Assembly (NCBI RefSeq): GCF_028657195.3
Contig: NZ_JANCPR020000037.1
Location: 1-64,000 of the forward strand
Direction: 5' to 3'
From: Streptomyces iconiensis
Lineage (GTDB): Bacteria; Actinomycetota; Actinomycetes; Streptomycetales; Streptomycetaceae
DNA length: 64,000 nt
Made by a program: the position numbers and the translations under genes. Below, in pieces: positions 7,363 through 16,298 of the stretch. A model generated the notes under the pieces. That model was not told the origin of the DNA. It saw nothing but the letters and a program-made list of their open reading frames with translations, and ran no database searches. Every line of letters starts with the position of its first letter. Within the stretch, counting starts at the first letter, position 1.

Positions 7363-8604
7363 TCACCCTGCGCCGGGAGATTCCTCGCGCTCCGCCTCCC
7401 GTACGGGGTCCGCCCTGTGCGTGGTCATGTGGTCCATCGCGCGGGCGCGGACCTCGCGTTCCGCTGCCGCGGCGATGAAGTCCGGTGTCGCGCCCTCGCC
7501 GACGAGGGCGCGTACGGAGTCGACCGTGTCGGCGGGGAGCCGGACCTGTTCGGCGCGGGGCGCGGCTTCCGGCGACGGCGGGGCGGCAGCCGCCGAACGC
7601 AGGTGGTCCCGCAGATTCCGCGCCGCGAGCTTCTGCATCGCCCGCGCCAGCTCGGCCTCCACCGTCTGCTGCGCCAACGGCCTGAGCGCGCGCACGAGTT
7701 CGGCCGCCTCGGTGGCGTCCTGTTCGGAGGGGAGGGAGCCCAGGTAGCGGATGAAGACGTGCTCGTTCGTGAAGTCCAGGAAACGGGCCGCGATGTGCTC
7801 GACCTGGCCGCGCAGCTCCCGCAGATGCTCGGTGATCGCCAGCAGCGGCACCCCCGCCTTGTGCAGCTCGGCGGCGACCGCCAGCTCCTGCGGGCTCGGC
7901 ACGAGGAACTCGTCCCGCCGGTCGGGCAACGGCACCAACACGCCCAGTGCCACCGCCTCGTCCACCGCCGTGTCGTCGTGCTCGCCCCCGAACAGTTCGT
8001 CCAGCTCACCGCGCGAGACCCGGCCCGACTCCTCGTCGGTCCACGGCCCGTCCACTTCCGCTACGAGCCCCAGCACCCTGCCCAGGCCCCTGCCCTCGTC
8101 CCATGCCTGGAGCAGCTCCTTGATGGACGCCAGCGTGTAGCCGCGTTCCAGCAGGTCGGCGATCTGCCGCAGCCGGGCCAAGTGCGAGTCGTCGTACACA
8201 TTGGCCCGGCCGCGCCGCTCCGGCTTGGGCAGCAGCCCTCTGTCCTGATAGGCACGGATCGTGCGCACGGTCGCACCGCTGCGGTGCGCCAGATCCTCGA
8301 TCCGGTACTCCGCCGATGCCCCTGGCGATGTCCCTGGCGATGCCGATGCCGGTGCGCCTGCCGGGGCCGATGCCGTTGCCCCTGCCGGGGCCGGTGCGCC
8401 TGCCGGGGCCGGTGCCGTTGCCCCTGTCGGGGCCGGTGCGCCTGCCGGGGCCGATGCCGTTGCCCCTGCCGGGGCCGGCGCCTCTGCGGGGGCCGGTGCC
8501 GAGGTGGAGGGAGGCGAGGTAGGCGGTGCCGCCGACTCCGGCGCCGCTGCCGCCGACTCCGGCGCCGTTGTCGACGCCGCTTCGGTCCGGGGTGACGGGG
8601 CCAT
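7363..8604 (-). CDS. MerR-family transcriptional regulator with repeat-expanded N-terminus
   Basis: 413 residues. The MerR winged helix starts after a 90-residue disordered leader: YRIEDLAHRSGATVRTIRAY and QDRGLLPKPERRGRANVY, followed by the usual LRQIADLLERGYTLASIKEL dimerisation start. The long C-terminal part is helical and has no cysteines of a metal sensor, so an organic ligand or a protein partner is more likely. The leader consists of APAGATASAPAGAP-type 14-residue repeats encoded by exact 42-bp DNA repeats. ATG 8604 is preceded by GAGGAG; an alternative GTG at 8625 overlaps the previous stop. The gene is translationally close to the PF10118 gene upstream and may control this block. 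Confidence 0.8.
   Translation of the reverse strand: MAPSPRTEAASTTAPESAAAAPESAAPPTSPPSTSAPAPAEAPAPAGATASAPAGAPAPTGATAPAPAGAPAPAGATASAPAGAPASASPGTSPGASAEYRIEDLAHRSGATVRTIRAYQDRGLLPKPERRGRANVYDDSHLARLRQIADLLERGYTLASIKELLQAWDEGRGLGRVLGLVAEVDGPWTDEESGRVSRGELDELFGGEHDDTAVDEAVALGVLVPLPDRRDEFLVPSPQELAVAAELHKAGVPLLAITEHLRELRGQVEHIAARFLDFTNEHVFIRYLGSLPSEQDATEAAELVRALRPLAQQTVEAELARAMQKLAARNLRDHLRSAAAAPPSPEAAPRAEQVRLPADTVDSVRALVGEGATPDFIAAAAEREVRARAMDHMTTHRADPVREAEREESPGAG
8351..8476. repeat. 42-bp tandem repeat, 3 copies, in MerR gene
   Basis: Units occupy 8351-8392, 8393-8434 and 8435-8476. Units 1 and 3 are identical and unit 2 differs at two positions. The period is a multiple of three and encodes 14-residue Ala/Pro/Gly/Thr repeats N-terminal to the MerR helix-turn-helix. 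Degenerate copies continue on both sides. Confidence 0.9.
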
Positions 8605-8621
8605 GGAACCGTTCTCCTCGC

Positions 8622-9569
8622 TCACAGTGCCGCGCGGCGGCCGATCGCCCCCGCTGCGGCCCTCGCCGCCGAGGCCGCCGGGGACACCGTCAGATAGTCC
8701 ACGGCCCGCCGCAGCGAACCTTCCTGCGAGGGATGGTACGAGCGCTTGAAATAGCGGGGTATCGCCGCACCCAGCTCCCGCCATGAGGGCAGCAGCCCCT
8801 TGGCCACGGCGCGGTTGTGCTCGGCCAGCGAATACCGCAGCCTGCCGGCGAGCTGCGGATCGTTCCTGATCAGGTACGAGGCGCCGGCCACCCACAACCA
8901 GGCCAGCACGGGGGCGGTGACCACCATGGCCCCGACCCTGCGCGCGTAACGGGGCAGGCCCTGTCCGCCGCAGTGCTGGAACATGTCGAACGCCACCGCC
9001 CTGTGCTCGACCTCCTCTGCCCCGTGCCAGCGCAGCAGATCGAGCATCACCTCGTCGGGCTCCGCCGCGTCCAGGCCGTCGGCCCGCAGCACCCAGTCAC
9101 CGAGCACCGCCGTGAACTGTTCGATCGCGGCGATCGTCGCCAGCCGAACCCGCAACCACTCACGCGGCGGCACCGGCAGACCGAACGGTGGCGTCTCACC
9201 GAGCAGCCGCTCGAAGAGGAAGTCGACGTAGCGCGTGTAGTCGGCCGTATCCAGTCGCTGCGCCGCCAAGTGGTCGAGCACATACGCGTGTTGCACGCTG
9301 TGTGTGGCCTCCTGGCCCATGAAGCCCTTCACATCGCGCAGCATCGTCTCGTCCCGCACCAGCGGCAGGGCCTCCTTGAAGACCCGTACGAACCATCGCT
9401 CTCCCGCCGGAAGCAGCAGGTGCAGCACGTTGATCACATGCGTCGCCGTGGGCTCGTCCGGTATCCAGTGCAGCGGGGTCCGCTCCCAGTCGAAGGAGAC
9501 CCTGCGCGGGGCTATGTCGTAGTGGAAGTCCTGGTCCTGGTGCGGTGTCTCGGCTTTCTCGTCGCTCAT
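8622..9569 (-). CDS. predicted metal-dependent hydrolase (PF10118-like)
   Basis: 315 residues from ATG 9569, with AGGAG seven bases upstream. The pattern matches the uncharacterised metal-dependent hydrolase family PF10118: RRVSFDWE near the N-terminus, GQEATHSVQH in the middle and a later HGAEEVEHRAVAFD. The two E..H pairs resemble the ligand sets of ferritin-like di-iron proteins. A hydrophobic stretch (GAMVVTAPVLAWLWVAGASY) may associate with membrane. The reaction is unknown. The gene sits between the EphD-like fusion and the MerR gene, its stop being 18 nt before the MerR ATG, so it is probably in one transcript with MerR. Confidence 0.75.
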   Translation of the reverse strand: MSDEKAETPHQDQDFHYDIAPRRVSFDWERTPLHWIPDEPTATHVINVLHLLLPAGERWFVRVFKEALPLVRDETMLRDVKGFMGQEATHSVQHAYVLDHLAAQRLDTADYTRYVDFLFERLLGETPPFGLPVPPREWLRVRLATIAAIEQFTAVLGDWVLRADGLDAAEPDEVMLDLLRWHGAEEVEHRAVAFDMFQHCGGQGLPRYARRVGAMVVTAPVLAWLWVAGASYLIRNDPQLAGRLRYSLAEHNRAVAKGLLPSWRELGAAIPRYFKRSYHPSQEGSLRRAVDYLTVSPAASAARAAAGAIGRRAAL

Positions 9570-9736
9570 ACGACGCTCCTGGGTCGGCATGGGGGTGGTG
9601 GGTCACGAACGTGGGCCGGTGGAGCACGAACACGGGTCGCACCGTGGGCGACGCGTGGTGGGTCACGAACGCGGGCTGGGAGCACCCATGTGGTTCCCGG
9701 GGGCGGGGCCACACAGGAGTAACCCAACGGGGCCGC

Positions 9737-11599
9737 TCACAGGGGTGGTTGTATGCGGGCCACGGCGCGCAGGGTGTGCGGGGTGAAGCGGGACATCAGG
9801 CGCGCGCCCCGTGCCTCGGGTGTCACGGGCACCACGGCCTGGTTGCGGACGACGGCGCGCAGGATCGCCTCGGCGACCTTCTCCGGCGGATAGTTCCGTA
9901 TCCCGTACAGCCGCGAGGACTTCCGCCGCAGCCGCTTCTGCTCGTGCTCGTCGGTGCCCGCGAACGTGGCGTTCCTGGCGATGTCCGTGTTGACGAAACC
10001 GGGGCACACGGCCGTGACGCCGATCCCCTGGCCCGCCAGCTCGGCGCGCAGGCACTCGCTCAGCATCAGCACGGCGGCCTTCGATGTGCTGTAGGCGGGC
10101 AGCATCTTGGAGGGCTGGTAGGCGGAGGCCGAGGCGGTGTTGACGATGTGACCGCCCTGGCCGCGCTCGGCCATCTGCTTGCCGAAGAGGCGGCAGCCGT
10201 GGATGACACCCCACAGGTTGACGTCCAGCGTGCGCCGCCAGTCCTCGGTGCTGGTGTCGAAGAAGGAGCCGGAGATGCCGACCCCGGCGTTGTTCACCAG
10301 CACGTCCACGGTGCCGTACTCGGCGGCCACCTTCTCCGCGAGCTTCTCCATCGCCTGCTCGTCCGCCACATCGACGGTCTCGGCCCACGCTTCCGGTGCG
10401 CCGACCAGCCGCGCCATGTCGGCGGTGCGTGCCGCGCTCTCCGCGTCCCGGTCCACGGCGACCACCCGCGCCCCGGCCTCAGCGAACGAGAACGCCGTCG
10501 CCCGCCCTATGCCGCTGCCCGCACCCGTGACCAGCACAAGCTGTCCGGCGAACCGGTCCGCGTGCGCGCCACGCGCCATCGGCTCCCGCGCGGGCACGTC
10601 CGAGTCCGACTTCGCGGCGAACTCGCCGATCCAGGCGGCCAGTTGGTCGGGGCGCGTACGCGGGACCCAGTGCTTGGCCGGCAGGGTGCGGCGCGTGAGC
10701 CGGGGTGCCCACATCTCCAGGTCGTCGTAGAGGCGCTCGCTCAGGAAGATGTCGCCGGTCGGGGTGATCAACTGCACCGGTACATGGGCGTAGCAGTCGG
10801 TGCGGGGGCGGCGCATCCGGGCGCGGATGTTGTCGCGGTACAGCCAGGCGCCGTGCGCGGCGTCCGTGGGCAGCGAGCCGGTGGGGTAGCCGTCGCCCGG
10901 CACCCTCTCCGTCAGCTCCAGGACACGGGGCCAGCGCTTGCCGAGCGGCCCCTTCCAGGCCAGTTCGGGCAGCACGGGCGTGTGCAGCGCGTACACGTAC
11001 CAGGACTTGGCGCCCTGGCCCAGCAGTTGGCCGGCGGCGCGCGGGGTCGGGCGGCGCGTCCGCCTCTTGATCCAGTGCCCGAGGTGGTCGAGGGAGGGGC
11101 CCGACATGGAGGTGAAGGAGGCGATACGGCCCTCGGTTCGGCGCACCGTGGCGAACTCCCAGCCCTGGACCGAGCCCCAGTCGTGCCCCACCAGGTGCAC
11201 GGGCTCGTCCGGACTGACCGCTTCGGCGACCGCCAGGAAATCGTCCGTGAGCTTCTCCAGCGTGAACCCGCCGCGCAGCGGCTTCGGCGCCGTTGACCTG
11301 CCGCAGCCGCGCACGTCGTACAGCACCACGTGGAAGCGGTCCTGGAGACGGCGCGCGACCTTCGACCAGACCTCCTTGCTGTCGGGATAGCCGTGCACGA
11401 GCAGCACCGTCGGGCGCTCGGGATCACCCAGCTCGGCCACACACAACTCGACCCCGCCGGTGCTCACCCACCGTTCCCTGGCGCCCTCCAGCACCGTGCC
11501 GTCGCCCGTGCCGTGCGCGCCGTCGCTGCCGTTGCCGCCGTGGTCCGTGCCGCTGCTGCCCGAGCGGTCTCCGGCGGACGGCTTCCTGTTCCGCTTCAT
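9737..11599 (-). CDS. alpha/beta-hydrolase-SDR fusion (EphD-like)
   Basis: 620 residues with two enzymes in one chain. Residues about 35-330 form an epoxide-hydrolase-type alpha/beta hydrolase: LLVHGYPDSKEVW (oxyanion hole), GHDWGS with the Asp nucleophile, and KHWVPR with the catalytic His. Residues about 345-620 form a short-chain dehydrogenase: TGAGSGIGRA for the nucleotide, NNAG, and YSTSK with the catalytic Tyr and Lys. Mycobacterial EphD has the same order and is linked to lipid epoxide metabolism. The N-terminal 35 residues are low complexity. The start overlaps the stop of the M24 gene by ATGA, so the two are translationally coupled. The substrate is probably a hydrophobic lipid-like compound, by analogy only. 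Confidence 0.85.
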   Translation of the reverse strand: MKRNRKPSAGDRSGSSGTDHGGNGSDGAHGTGDGTVLEGARERWVSTGGVELCVAELGDPERPTVLLVHGYPDSKEVWSKVARRLQDRFHVVLYDVRGCGRSTAPKPLRGGFTLEKLTDDFLAVAEAVSPDEPVHLVGHDWGSVQGWEFATVRRTEGRIASFTSMSGPSLDHLGHWIKRRTRRPTPRAAGQLLGQGAKSWYVYALHTPVLPELAWKGPLGKRWPRVLELTERVPGDGYPTGSLPTDAAHGAWLYRDNIRARMRRPRTDCYAHVPVQLITPTGDIFLSERLYDDLEMWAPRLTRRTLPAKHWVPRTRPDQLAAWIGEFAAKSDSDVPAREPMARGAHADRFAGQLVLVTGAGSGIGRATAFSFAEAGARVVAVDRDAESAARTADMARLVGAPEAWAETVDVADEQAMEKLAEKVAAEYGTVDVLVNNAGVGISGSFFDTSTEDWRRTLDVNLWGVIHGCRLFGKQMAERGQGGHIVNTASASAYQPSKMLPAYSTSKAAVLMLSECLRAELAGQGIGVTAVCPGFVNTDIARNATFAGTDEHEQKRLRRKSSRLYGIRNYPPEKVAEAILRAVVRNQAVVPVTPEARGARLMSRFTPHTLRAVARIQPPL

Positions 11600-12447
11600 A
11601 CGCTGCGTGCCTCCTCCTGCCAGCGCCGCACGTGCGGCAGATCGTCGTCGAGCCAGAAGGCGCTCTCCTCGGGGTCCCGGGAGTCGGTGACCACCAGGAT
11701 CTCCTCGAACTTGGCGCCGGTGCCCCGGAACCCGAGGTGCGGTTCGACCGCCCACAGGCCCGGCTGCGGTGGGTGGTCGGAGAACCGGTACGGACTCCAC
11801 AGCGGTGACCAGCCGTCCCTGTGCCCGTGCAGCGCGTCCTTGGCCAGGCCCCTGAGGGAGTTGGTGCCGAAGCCGAAGAGGGTGGGGGACCAGCGGCGGT
11901 CGGAGACGCGGTCGACCTTGTGCGCGATGACGCCGAAGGGGTAGGCGCGGTGCCGGTTCGCGTAACCCTGGCTGATCATGAGCCGTTCGACGTTCTCGTA
12001 GATCTCCCGCAGCGAGCGCCGCTCGCGCACCTCGCGCAGGATCAGCTCGCGGTGCCCCCGCAGGTCGGACATCAGCCGGTCGTGCACGGGGTTGGGGCCC
12101 AGGCAGCCGGAGTAGCCGATGTCCGAGGTGAAGCCGCGGTGGATCGGGGCCATGTCGAGGACGAACGGCATCCCCGGCTCCAGCTTCCGGCCCGTGGGGA
12201 AGAACTGGAGCGGGATCTTGAACCCGGTGAAAGCGGTGCGGTCCCCGAACCAGGCGAAGGGGAGATGGAACCAGTCCCGCACGCCGCGCTCCCGCAGCCA
12301 CTCCCGCTGCATGCGGGCGGCTTCCCGCTCGGTCACACCCGGCTTCAGCCGGGCAGCGACCGACTCGGCGCACGCGAAACCGAGCTGCTGCACTTCTCTG
12401 AATCCCCGCAGGTCGGCGGAGGAGTAGCCATTCGTCACCGAGCGCAT
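11596..12447 (-). CDS. M24-family peptidase-like protein
   Basis: 283 residues. The pita-bread (M24, aminopeptidase P/methionine aminopeptidase) fold is suggested by VTEREAARMQREWL, VLDMAPIHRGFTSDIGYSG (the two Asp ligand positions), HKVDRV and, near the end, AVEPHLGF and KFEEILVVT for the Glu ligands. The usual HGTGH-type histidine region is altered, so the metal site may be incomplete and the peptidase activity is uncertain. It is the first gene of the minus-strand block and overlaps the EphD-like start by ATGA. The association of an M24 protein with a hydrolase-SDR fusion suggests handling of a conjugated substrate, which is inference. Confidence 0.7.
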   Translation of the reverse strand: MRSVTNGYSSADLRGFREVQQLGFACAESVAARLKPGVTEREAARMQREWLRERGVRDWFHLPFAWFGDRTAFTGFKIPLQFFPTGRKLEPGMPFVLDMAPIHRGFTSDIGYSGCLGPNPVHDRLMSDLRGHRELILREVRERRSLREIYENVERLMISQGYANRHRAYPFGVIAHKVDRVSDRRWSPTLFGFGTNSLRGLAKDALHGHRDGWSPLWSPYRFSDHPPQPGLWAVEPHLGFRGTGAKFEEILVVTDSRDPEESAFWLDDDLPHVRRWQEEARSV

Positions 12448-12544
12448 CGCAACCGTCCGTCCCTGAGCCGTGCCGGAGCGTCCACAACTTGACACTGATG
12501 AATGTGACATCGGGCCATGGCGGGGTCAAGGGGCCGGTCTCGCC

Positions 12545-12553
12545 TGTGGATAA
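12545..12553 (-). other. single DnaA-box-like site
   Basis: The minus strand reads TTATCCACA, a perfect match to the classical DnaA box. It is isolated in the gap between the M24 gene and the ABC operon. Other matches of this strength in the window sit in the clusters at 19991-20193 and 26343-26640. Confidence 0.4.
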
Positions 12554-12656
12554 CTTCCGTCTCCCCCCTCCGGACGGCCGCCCCTACGGGTCTCTCCACC
12601 CTGAGGGGGACAGCGAAACCCCCGCACCGTCTGACGCGGACCGGCCAATGCGGCAC

Positions 12657-12662
12657 TAGCGT
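12657..12662 (+). promoter_or_regulatory. leaderless promoter -10 box for the ABC operon
   Basis: TAGCGT lies 7 nt before the GTG at 12670. TCTGAC at 12630-12635 could serve as a weak -35 element, although the spacing is a little long. There is no ribosome-binding site, as expected for a leaderless start. Confidence 0.4.
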
Positions 12663-12669
12663 CGGGGAC

Positions 12670-13641
12670 GTGACTGTGATCGCGACCGAAAGCCTCAGTA
12701 AGCGGTATCCCAGGGTGACCGCACTCGACCAGCTGACCGTCGGCATCACCCCAGGCGTGACCGGCCTGGTGGGTGCCAACGGCGCGGGAAAGTCGACCCT
12801 GATCAAGATCCTCCTCGGCCTCTCGCCCGCGACGGAGGGAACGGCAAGCGTCCTCGGTATGGATGTGAGCACACAGGGCGGCGCGATCCGGGAGAGCGTC
12901 GGATACATGCCGGAACACGACTGTCTGCCACCGGATGTGTCCGCCACCGAGTTCGTGGTGCACATGGCGCGGATGTCGGGTCTCCCGGCGACCGCCGCAC
13001 GTGAGCGCACCGCCGACACCCTGCGGCACGTGGGCCTCTACGAAGAGCGCTACCGGCCCATGGGCGGCTACTCGACGGGCATGAAACAGCGGGTCAAGCT
13101 CGCGCAGGCCCTAGTGCACGACCCCCGCCTCGTCCTCCTGGACGAGCCCACCAACGGCCTCGACCCTGTCGGCCGCGACGAGATGCTCGGACTGATCCGC
13201 CGCGTCTACACCGACTTCGGCATCTCCGTACTGGTCACCTCGCACCTCCTGGGCGAGCTGGAGCGCACCAGCGACCATGTCGTCGTCATCGACGGCGGCA
13301 AGCTGCTGCGCTCCTCGTCCACGGCCGACTTCACCCAGCAGACCGCTGTACTCGCCGTCGAGGTCACCGACACCGAAGCGCACCCCGACGGCACGAAGGC
13401 GCTGCGCACGGCCCTCGACAGGGCCGGGCTCTCGCTGCGTGCCGCCGGCACCGACGGCACCCCGGCGCCCGGCGCGGGACACCTGCTGACCGTCGACATC
13501 GCCGATGCCGACGATGGTGCCGTGTACGACACCGTCCGCGACGCGGCGGCCGAACTCGGCCTGGGGCTGGTCCGCATGGAACAGCGCAGGCACCAGATCT
13601 CCGAGGTCTTCACCGAAGGGAGCGGCTCCGATGTCGCCTGA
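12670..13641 (+). CDS. ABC transporter ATP-binding protein (first)
   Basis: 323 residues with a complete nucleotide-binding domain: Walker A GANGAGKST near residue 37, signature YSTGMKQRVK near 137, Walker B LVLLDEPTNG near 155 and the switch His in VTSHLL. About 100 C-terminal residues follow the NBD, as in antibiotic or lipid exporters of the CcmA/NatA type. It heads a four-gene operon, overlapping the next gene by 11 nt. The GTG start is chosen because it opens the domain and has a leaderless promoter at 12657. It energises the permease encoded next. The substrate is unknown. Confidence 0.88.
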   Translation: MTVIATESLSKRYPRVTALDQLTVGITPGVTGLVGANGAGKSTLIKILLGLSPATEGTASVLGMDVSTQGGAIRESVGYMPEHDCLPPDVSATEFVVHMARMSGLPATAARERTADTLRHVGLYEERYRPMGGYSTGMKQRVKLAQALVHDPRLVLLDEPTNGLDPVGRDEMLGLIRRVYTDFGISVLVTSHLLGELERTSDHVVVIDGGKLLRSSSTADFTQQTAVLAVEVTDTEAHPDGTKALRTALDRAGLSLRAAGTDGTPAPGAGHLLTVDIADADDGAVYDTVRDAAAELGLGLVRMEQRRHQISEVFTEGSGSDVA

Positions 13642-14551
13642 CCCCGCAGCAACGGCGCCTGCCGCACAGCGCGGCCAGGGCGTCATCCACAACATCGGCT
13701 ACCGCGGCTACGAAGGCCCGCGCCTCGGCCGCTCCTACGCACGCCGCGCACTGTTCACGCAGTCGCTGCGCGGTGCGTACGGCCTCGGCCGCTCGGCCAA
13801 GTCCAAGGTGCTGCCGATGCTCCTGTTCGCGGTCGTGGCCCTTCCGGCCGCGATCGTGGTGGCGGTCGCCGTGGCCACCAAGGCCGACGACCTGCCCGTC
13901 GGCTACGCCGAGTACGTGCTGATGCTCCAGCCCGTCATCGGCATCTACCTGGCAGCCGTCGCACCCCAGGCGATCTCCCTGGACCTGCGCTTCAAGACCA
14001 CGCCGCTGTACTTCTCGCGGCCCATCGAACGCAGCGACTACGTAGCGGCCAAACACGCCGCGCTCTCCGCCGCCGTCTTCCTCTTCACCGCCGTACCGGT
14101 GCTCATCCTGTACGTGGGATCGCTGCTGGCGAAGCTCGACTTCGGCGACCAGACCACGGGGTTCCTCCAAGGTCTCGTCTTCTGCGCCCTGTTCGCCCTC
14201 CTGCACGCGGGCATCGCCGGCTACATAGCCGCGCTCACCCCACGCAGGGGCTTCGGTATCGCCGCCGTCATCGTCGTGCTCACCGTTCCGTTCTTCCTGA
14301 TCTCGGCGCTTCAGGGAATCCCCCTGTCGGACGGCGACAGCAGCAGCACGCTCGTCGGCTGGCTCGGTCTCGGCTCGCCAGGAACGCTCATGGACGGCAT
14401 CCAGAGCAAGTTCCTCGGCGGCACCTCCGGGTTCCCCACGGGCGCGACACTCACCAACGCGCAGGGCATCAGCTATCTCGTCGTCTTCGTGTTGCTTGCC
14501 GCAGGTGCGTACGCCCTTCTGCTGCGCCGCTACCGGAAGGCCGGGCTGTGA
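13631..14551 (+). CDS. ABC transporter permease (first)
   Basis: 306 residues, starting at ATG 13631 inside the 3' end of the ATPase gene. After a 50-residue cytoplasmic N-terminus (VIHNIGYRGYEGPRLGRSY) there are about six hydrophobic segments, e.g. MLLFAVVALPAAIVVAVAV, VFLFTAVPVLILYVGSLL and YLVVFVLLAAGAYALLL. The ABC-2 type topology fits a membrane partner of the preceding ATPase. The N-terminal motif is the conserved cytoplasmic start of this actinomycete ABC-2 subfamily. No substrate can be assigned. Confidence 0.85.
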   Translation: MSPDPAATAPAAQRGQGVIHNIGYRGYEGPRLGRSYARRALFTQSLRGAYGLGRSAKSKVLPMLLFAVVALPAAIVVAVAVATKADDLPVGYAEYVLMLQPVIGIYLAAVAPQAISLDLRFKTTPLYFSRPIERSDYVAAKHAALSAAVFLFTAVPVLILYVGSLLAKLDFGDQTTGFLQGLVFCALFALLHAGIAGYIAALTPRRGFGIAAVIVVLTVPFFLISALQGIPLSDGDSSSTLVGWLGLGSPGTLMDGIQSKFLGGTSGFPTGATLTNAQGISYLVVFVLLAAGAYALLLRRYRKAGL

Positions 14552-14603
14552 CCGCCGCCTCTCTGTCGCCCGCCACCACTCTGCGAAGGACTGGGCCGCG
14601 CCC

Positions 14604-15521
14604 ATGAGCACTCTTTCCATCGACCGCACGTCCCGCTGGTTCGGGAACGTCGTCGCCGTCAACGACATCACCATGGACATCGGCCCGGGCGTCACGGGCC
14701 TGCTCGGCCCCAACGGCGCGGGCAAGTCCACCCTCATTCACATGATGGGCGGCTTCCTGGCGCCCTCCAACGGCTCCGTCACCCTCGACGGCACCCGGAT
14801 CTGGCGCAACGAGCAGACCTACCGGCAGATCGGCCTCGTGCCCGAACGCGAGGGGATGTACGACTTCCTCACGGGCTACGAGTTCGTCCTCGCCAACGCC
14901 GAGCTGCACCAGCTGTCCGACCCGGCAGCGGCGGCTGCCGAGGCACTCGCCACGGTCGAGATGGAGTACGCGCAGGACCGCCGCGTGTCCACCTACAGCA
15001 AGGGCATGCGCCAGCGCGTGAAGATGGCGTCGGCGCTGGTGCACCAGCCGTCCGTGCTGCTACTGGACGAGCCGTTCAACGGGATGGACCCCCGCCAGCG
15101 CATGCAACTGATGGAGCTGCTGCGCAAGATGGGCGACGAGGGCCGCACCGTGCTCTTCTCCTCGCACATCCTGGAGGAGGTCGAACAACTCGCCTCCCAC
15201 ATCGAGGTCATCGTCGCCGGACGGCACGCGGCCAGCGGTGACTTCCGCAAGATCCGCCGCCTGATGACCGACCGGCCGCACCGCTACCTCGTACGCTCCA
15301 GCGACGACCGGCAGTTGGCCGCCGCGCTCATCGCCGACCCGTCGACGGCGGGCATCGAGCTGGACCAGGCCGAGGGCGCCCTGCGCGTCCAGGCGGTCGA
15401 CTTCACGCGCTTCACCGCGCTGCTCCCGCGCGTGGCGCGCGAGCACGGCATCCGGCTCTACACCGTCTCGCCCTCCGACGAGTCACTGGAGAGCGTCTTC
15501 TCGTACCTCGTCGCGGCCTGA
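14604..15521 (+). CDS. ABC transporter ATP-binding protein (second)
   Basis: 305 residues. Walker A GPNGAGKST near residue 38, signature YSKGMRQRVK near 133, Walker B VLLLDEPFNG near 152, and SSHIL with the switch His. It resembles the first ATPase of the operon and probably arose by duplication of an ATPase-permease pair. It starts 53 nt after the first permease. The ribosome-binding site is weak. It partners with the permease at 15543. Two pairs in one operon suggest either two exporters or one heteromeric exporter. Confidence 0.88.
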   Translation: MSTLSIDRTSRWFGNVVAVNDITMDIGPGVTGLLGPNGAGKSTLIHMMGGFLAPSNGSVTLDGTRIWRNEQTYRQIGLVPEREGMYDFLTGYEFVLANAELHQLSDPAAAAAEALATVEMEYAQDRRVSTYSKGMRQRVKMASALVHQPSVLLLDEPFNGMDPRQRMQLMELLRKMGDEGRTVLFSSHILEEVEQLASHIEVIVAGRHAASGDFRKIRRLMTDRPHRYLVRSSDDRQLAAALIADPSTAGIELDQAEGALRVQAVDFTRFTALLPRVAREHGIRLYTVSPSDESLESVFSYLVAA

Positions 15522-15542
15522 GCGACGGAAGGAGCCCCTGAC

Positions 15543-16265
15543 ATGTTCAACCCCACGGTCGCCCGGCTCACTTACCGTGCGCTCCTAGGGCGGCGGCGCG
15601 CGCTCATCCTGTGCGCACTGCCGCTGCTGCTGATCGTCGTCGCCTGCGCCGTACGCGCCATGAACGGCGCCGACGACCAAGTGGCCACCCAACTGCTCGG
15701 CGGATTCGCGCTCGCCACCATGGTGCCGCTGATCGGCGTCATCGCGGGAACGGGCGCCATCGGGCCGGAGATCGACGACGGTTCCGTGGTCTATCTGCTG
15801 GCCAAGCCGATCAAACGGCCCTCGATCATCTTCACCAAGCTGGTCGTCGCCACGGGGGTCACGGCGGTCTTCTCCGCCGTCCCGGTGTTCGTCGCCGGCT
15901 ACGTGCTCAACGGCAACAGCCAGCAGATCGCGGTGGCCTACACCGTCGCTGCGCTGGTCGCCTCCGTCGCCTACAGCGCGCTCTTCCTGATGCTGGGCAC
16001 GCTCACCAGGCACGCCGTTGTCATCGGTCTGGTCTACGCGCTCATCTGGGAAGCCCTCTTCGGCAGCCTCGTCGAGGGCGCCAAGATGCTCAGCATCCAG
16101 CAGTGGTCGCTCGCACTGGCCGAGAAGGTCGCGGGAACGGGCGCCGACGTCACCTCCGACGTGGCACTGCCCGCCGCACTGGTCCTGCTGGTCGTGATCA
16201 CGGTCGGCGGCACCATACTGGCGGGCCAGAAGCTGCGCACCCTCACCCTTGCCGGTGAGGAGTAG
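15543..16265 (+). CDS. ABC transporter permease (second)
   Basis: 240 residues from ATG 15543 with GGAAGGAG nine bases upstream. It has six predicted membrane segments, among them ALILCALPLLLIVVACAV, LLGGFALATMVPLIGVIAG and ALVLLVVITVGGTILAG. The fold and length suit ABC-2 permeases of the NatB type. It is the last gene of the four-gene operon, ending before a repeat array and a strong hairpin at 16409. The substrate is unknown. Confidence 0.85.
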   Translation: MFNPTVARLTYRALLGRRRALILCALPLLLIVVACAVRAMNGADDQVATQLLGGFALATMVPLIGVIAGTGAIGPEIDDGSVVYLLAKPIKRPSIIFTKLVVATGVTAVFSAVPVFVAGYVLNGNSQQIAVAYTVAALVASVAYSALFLMLGTLTRHAVVIGLVYALIWEALFGSLVEGAKMLSIQQWSLALAEKVAGTGADVTSDVALPAALVLLVVITVGGTILAGQKLRTLTLAGEE

Positions 16266-16298
16266 ACGCCGGAGAGAAGGAAACGTCGGCTGCCTGCC

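Noticed and set aside
9737..12529. A single 930-residue protein covering M24 and hydrolase-SDR
   Set aside because: The true M24 gene is in another frame (stop at 11596). ATG 11599 starts the fusion, so the upstream part of the long frame is a shadow.
12517..12669. N-terminal extension of the first ABC ATPase
   Set aside because: The frame is open upstream, but the ATPase domain begins at GTG 12670, which has a leaderless promoter; the upstream peptide has Arg-rich shadow-like composition.
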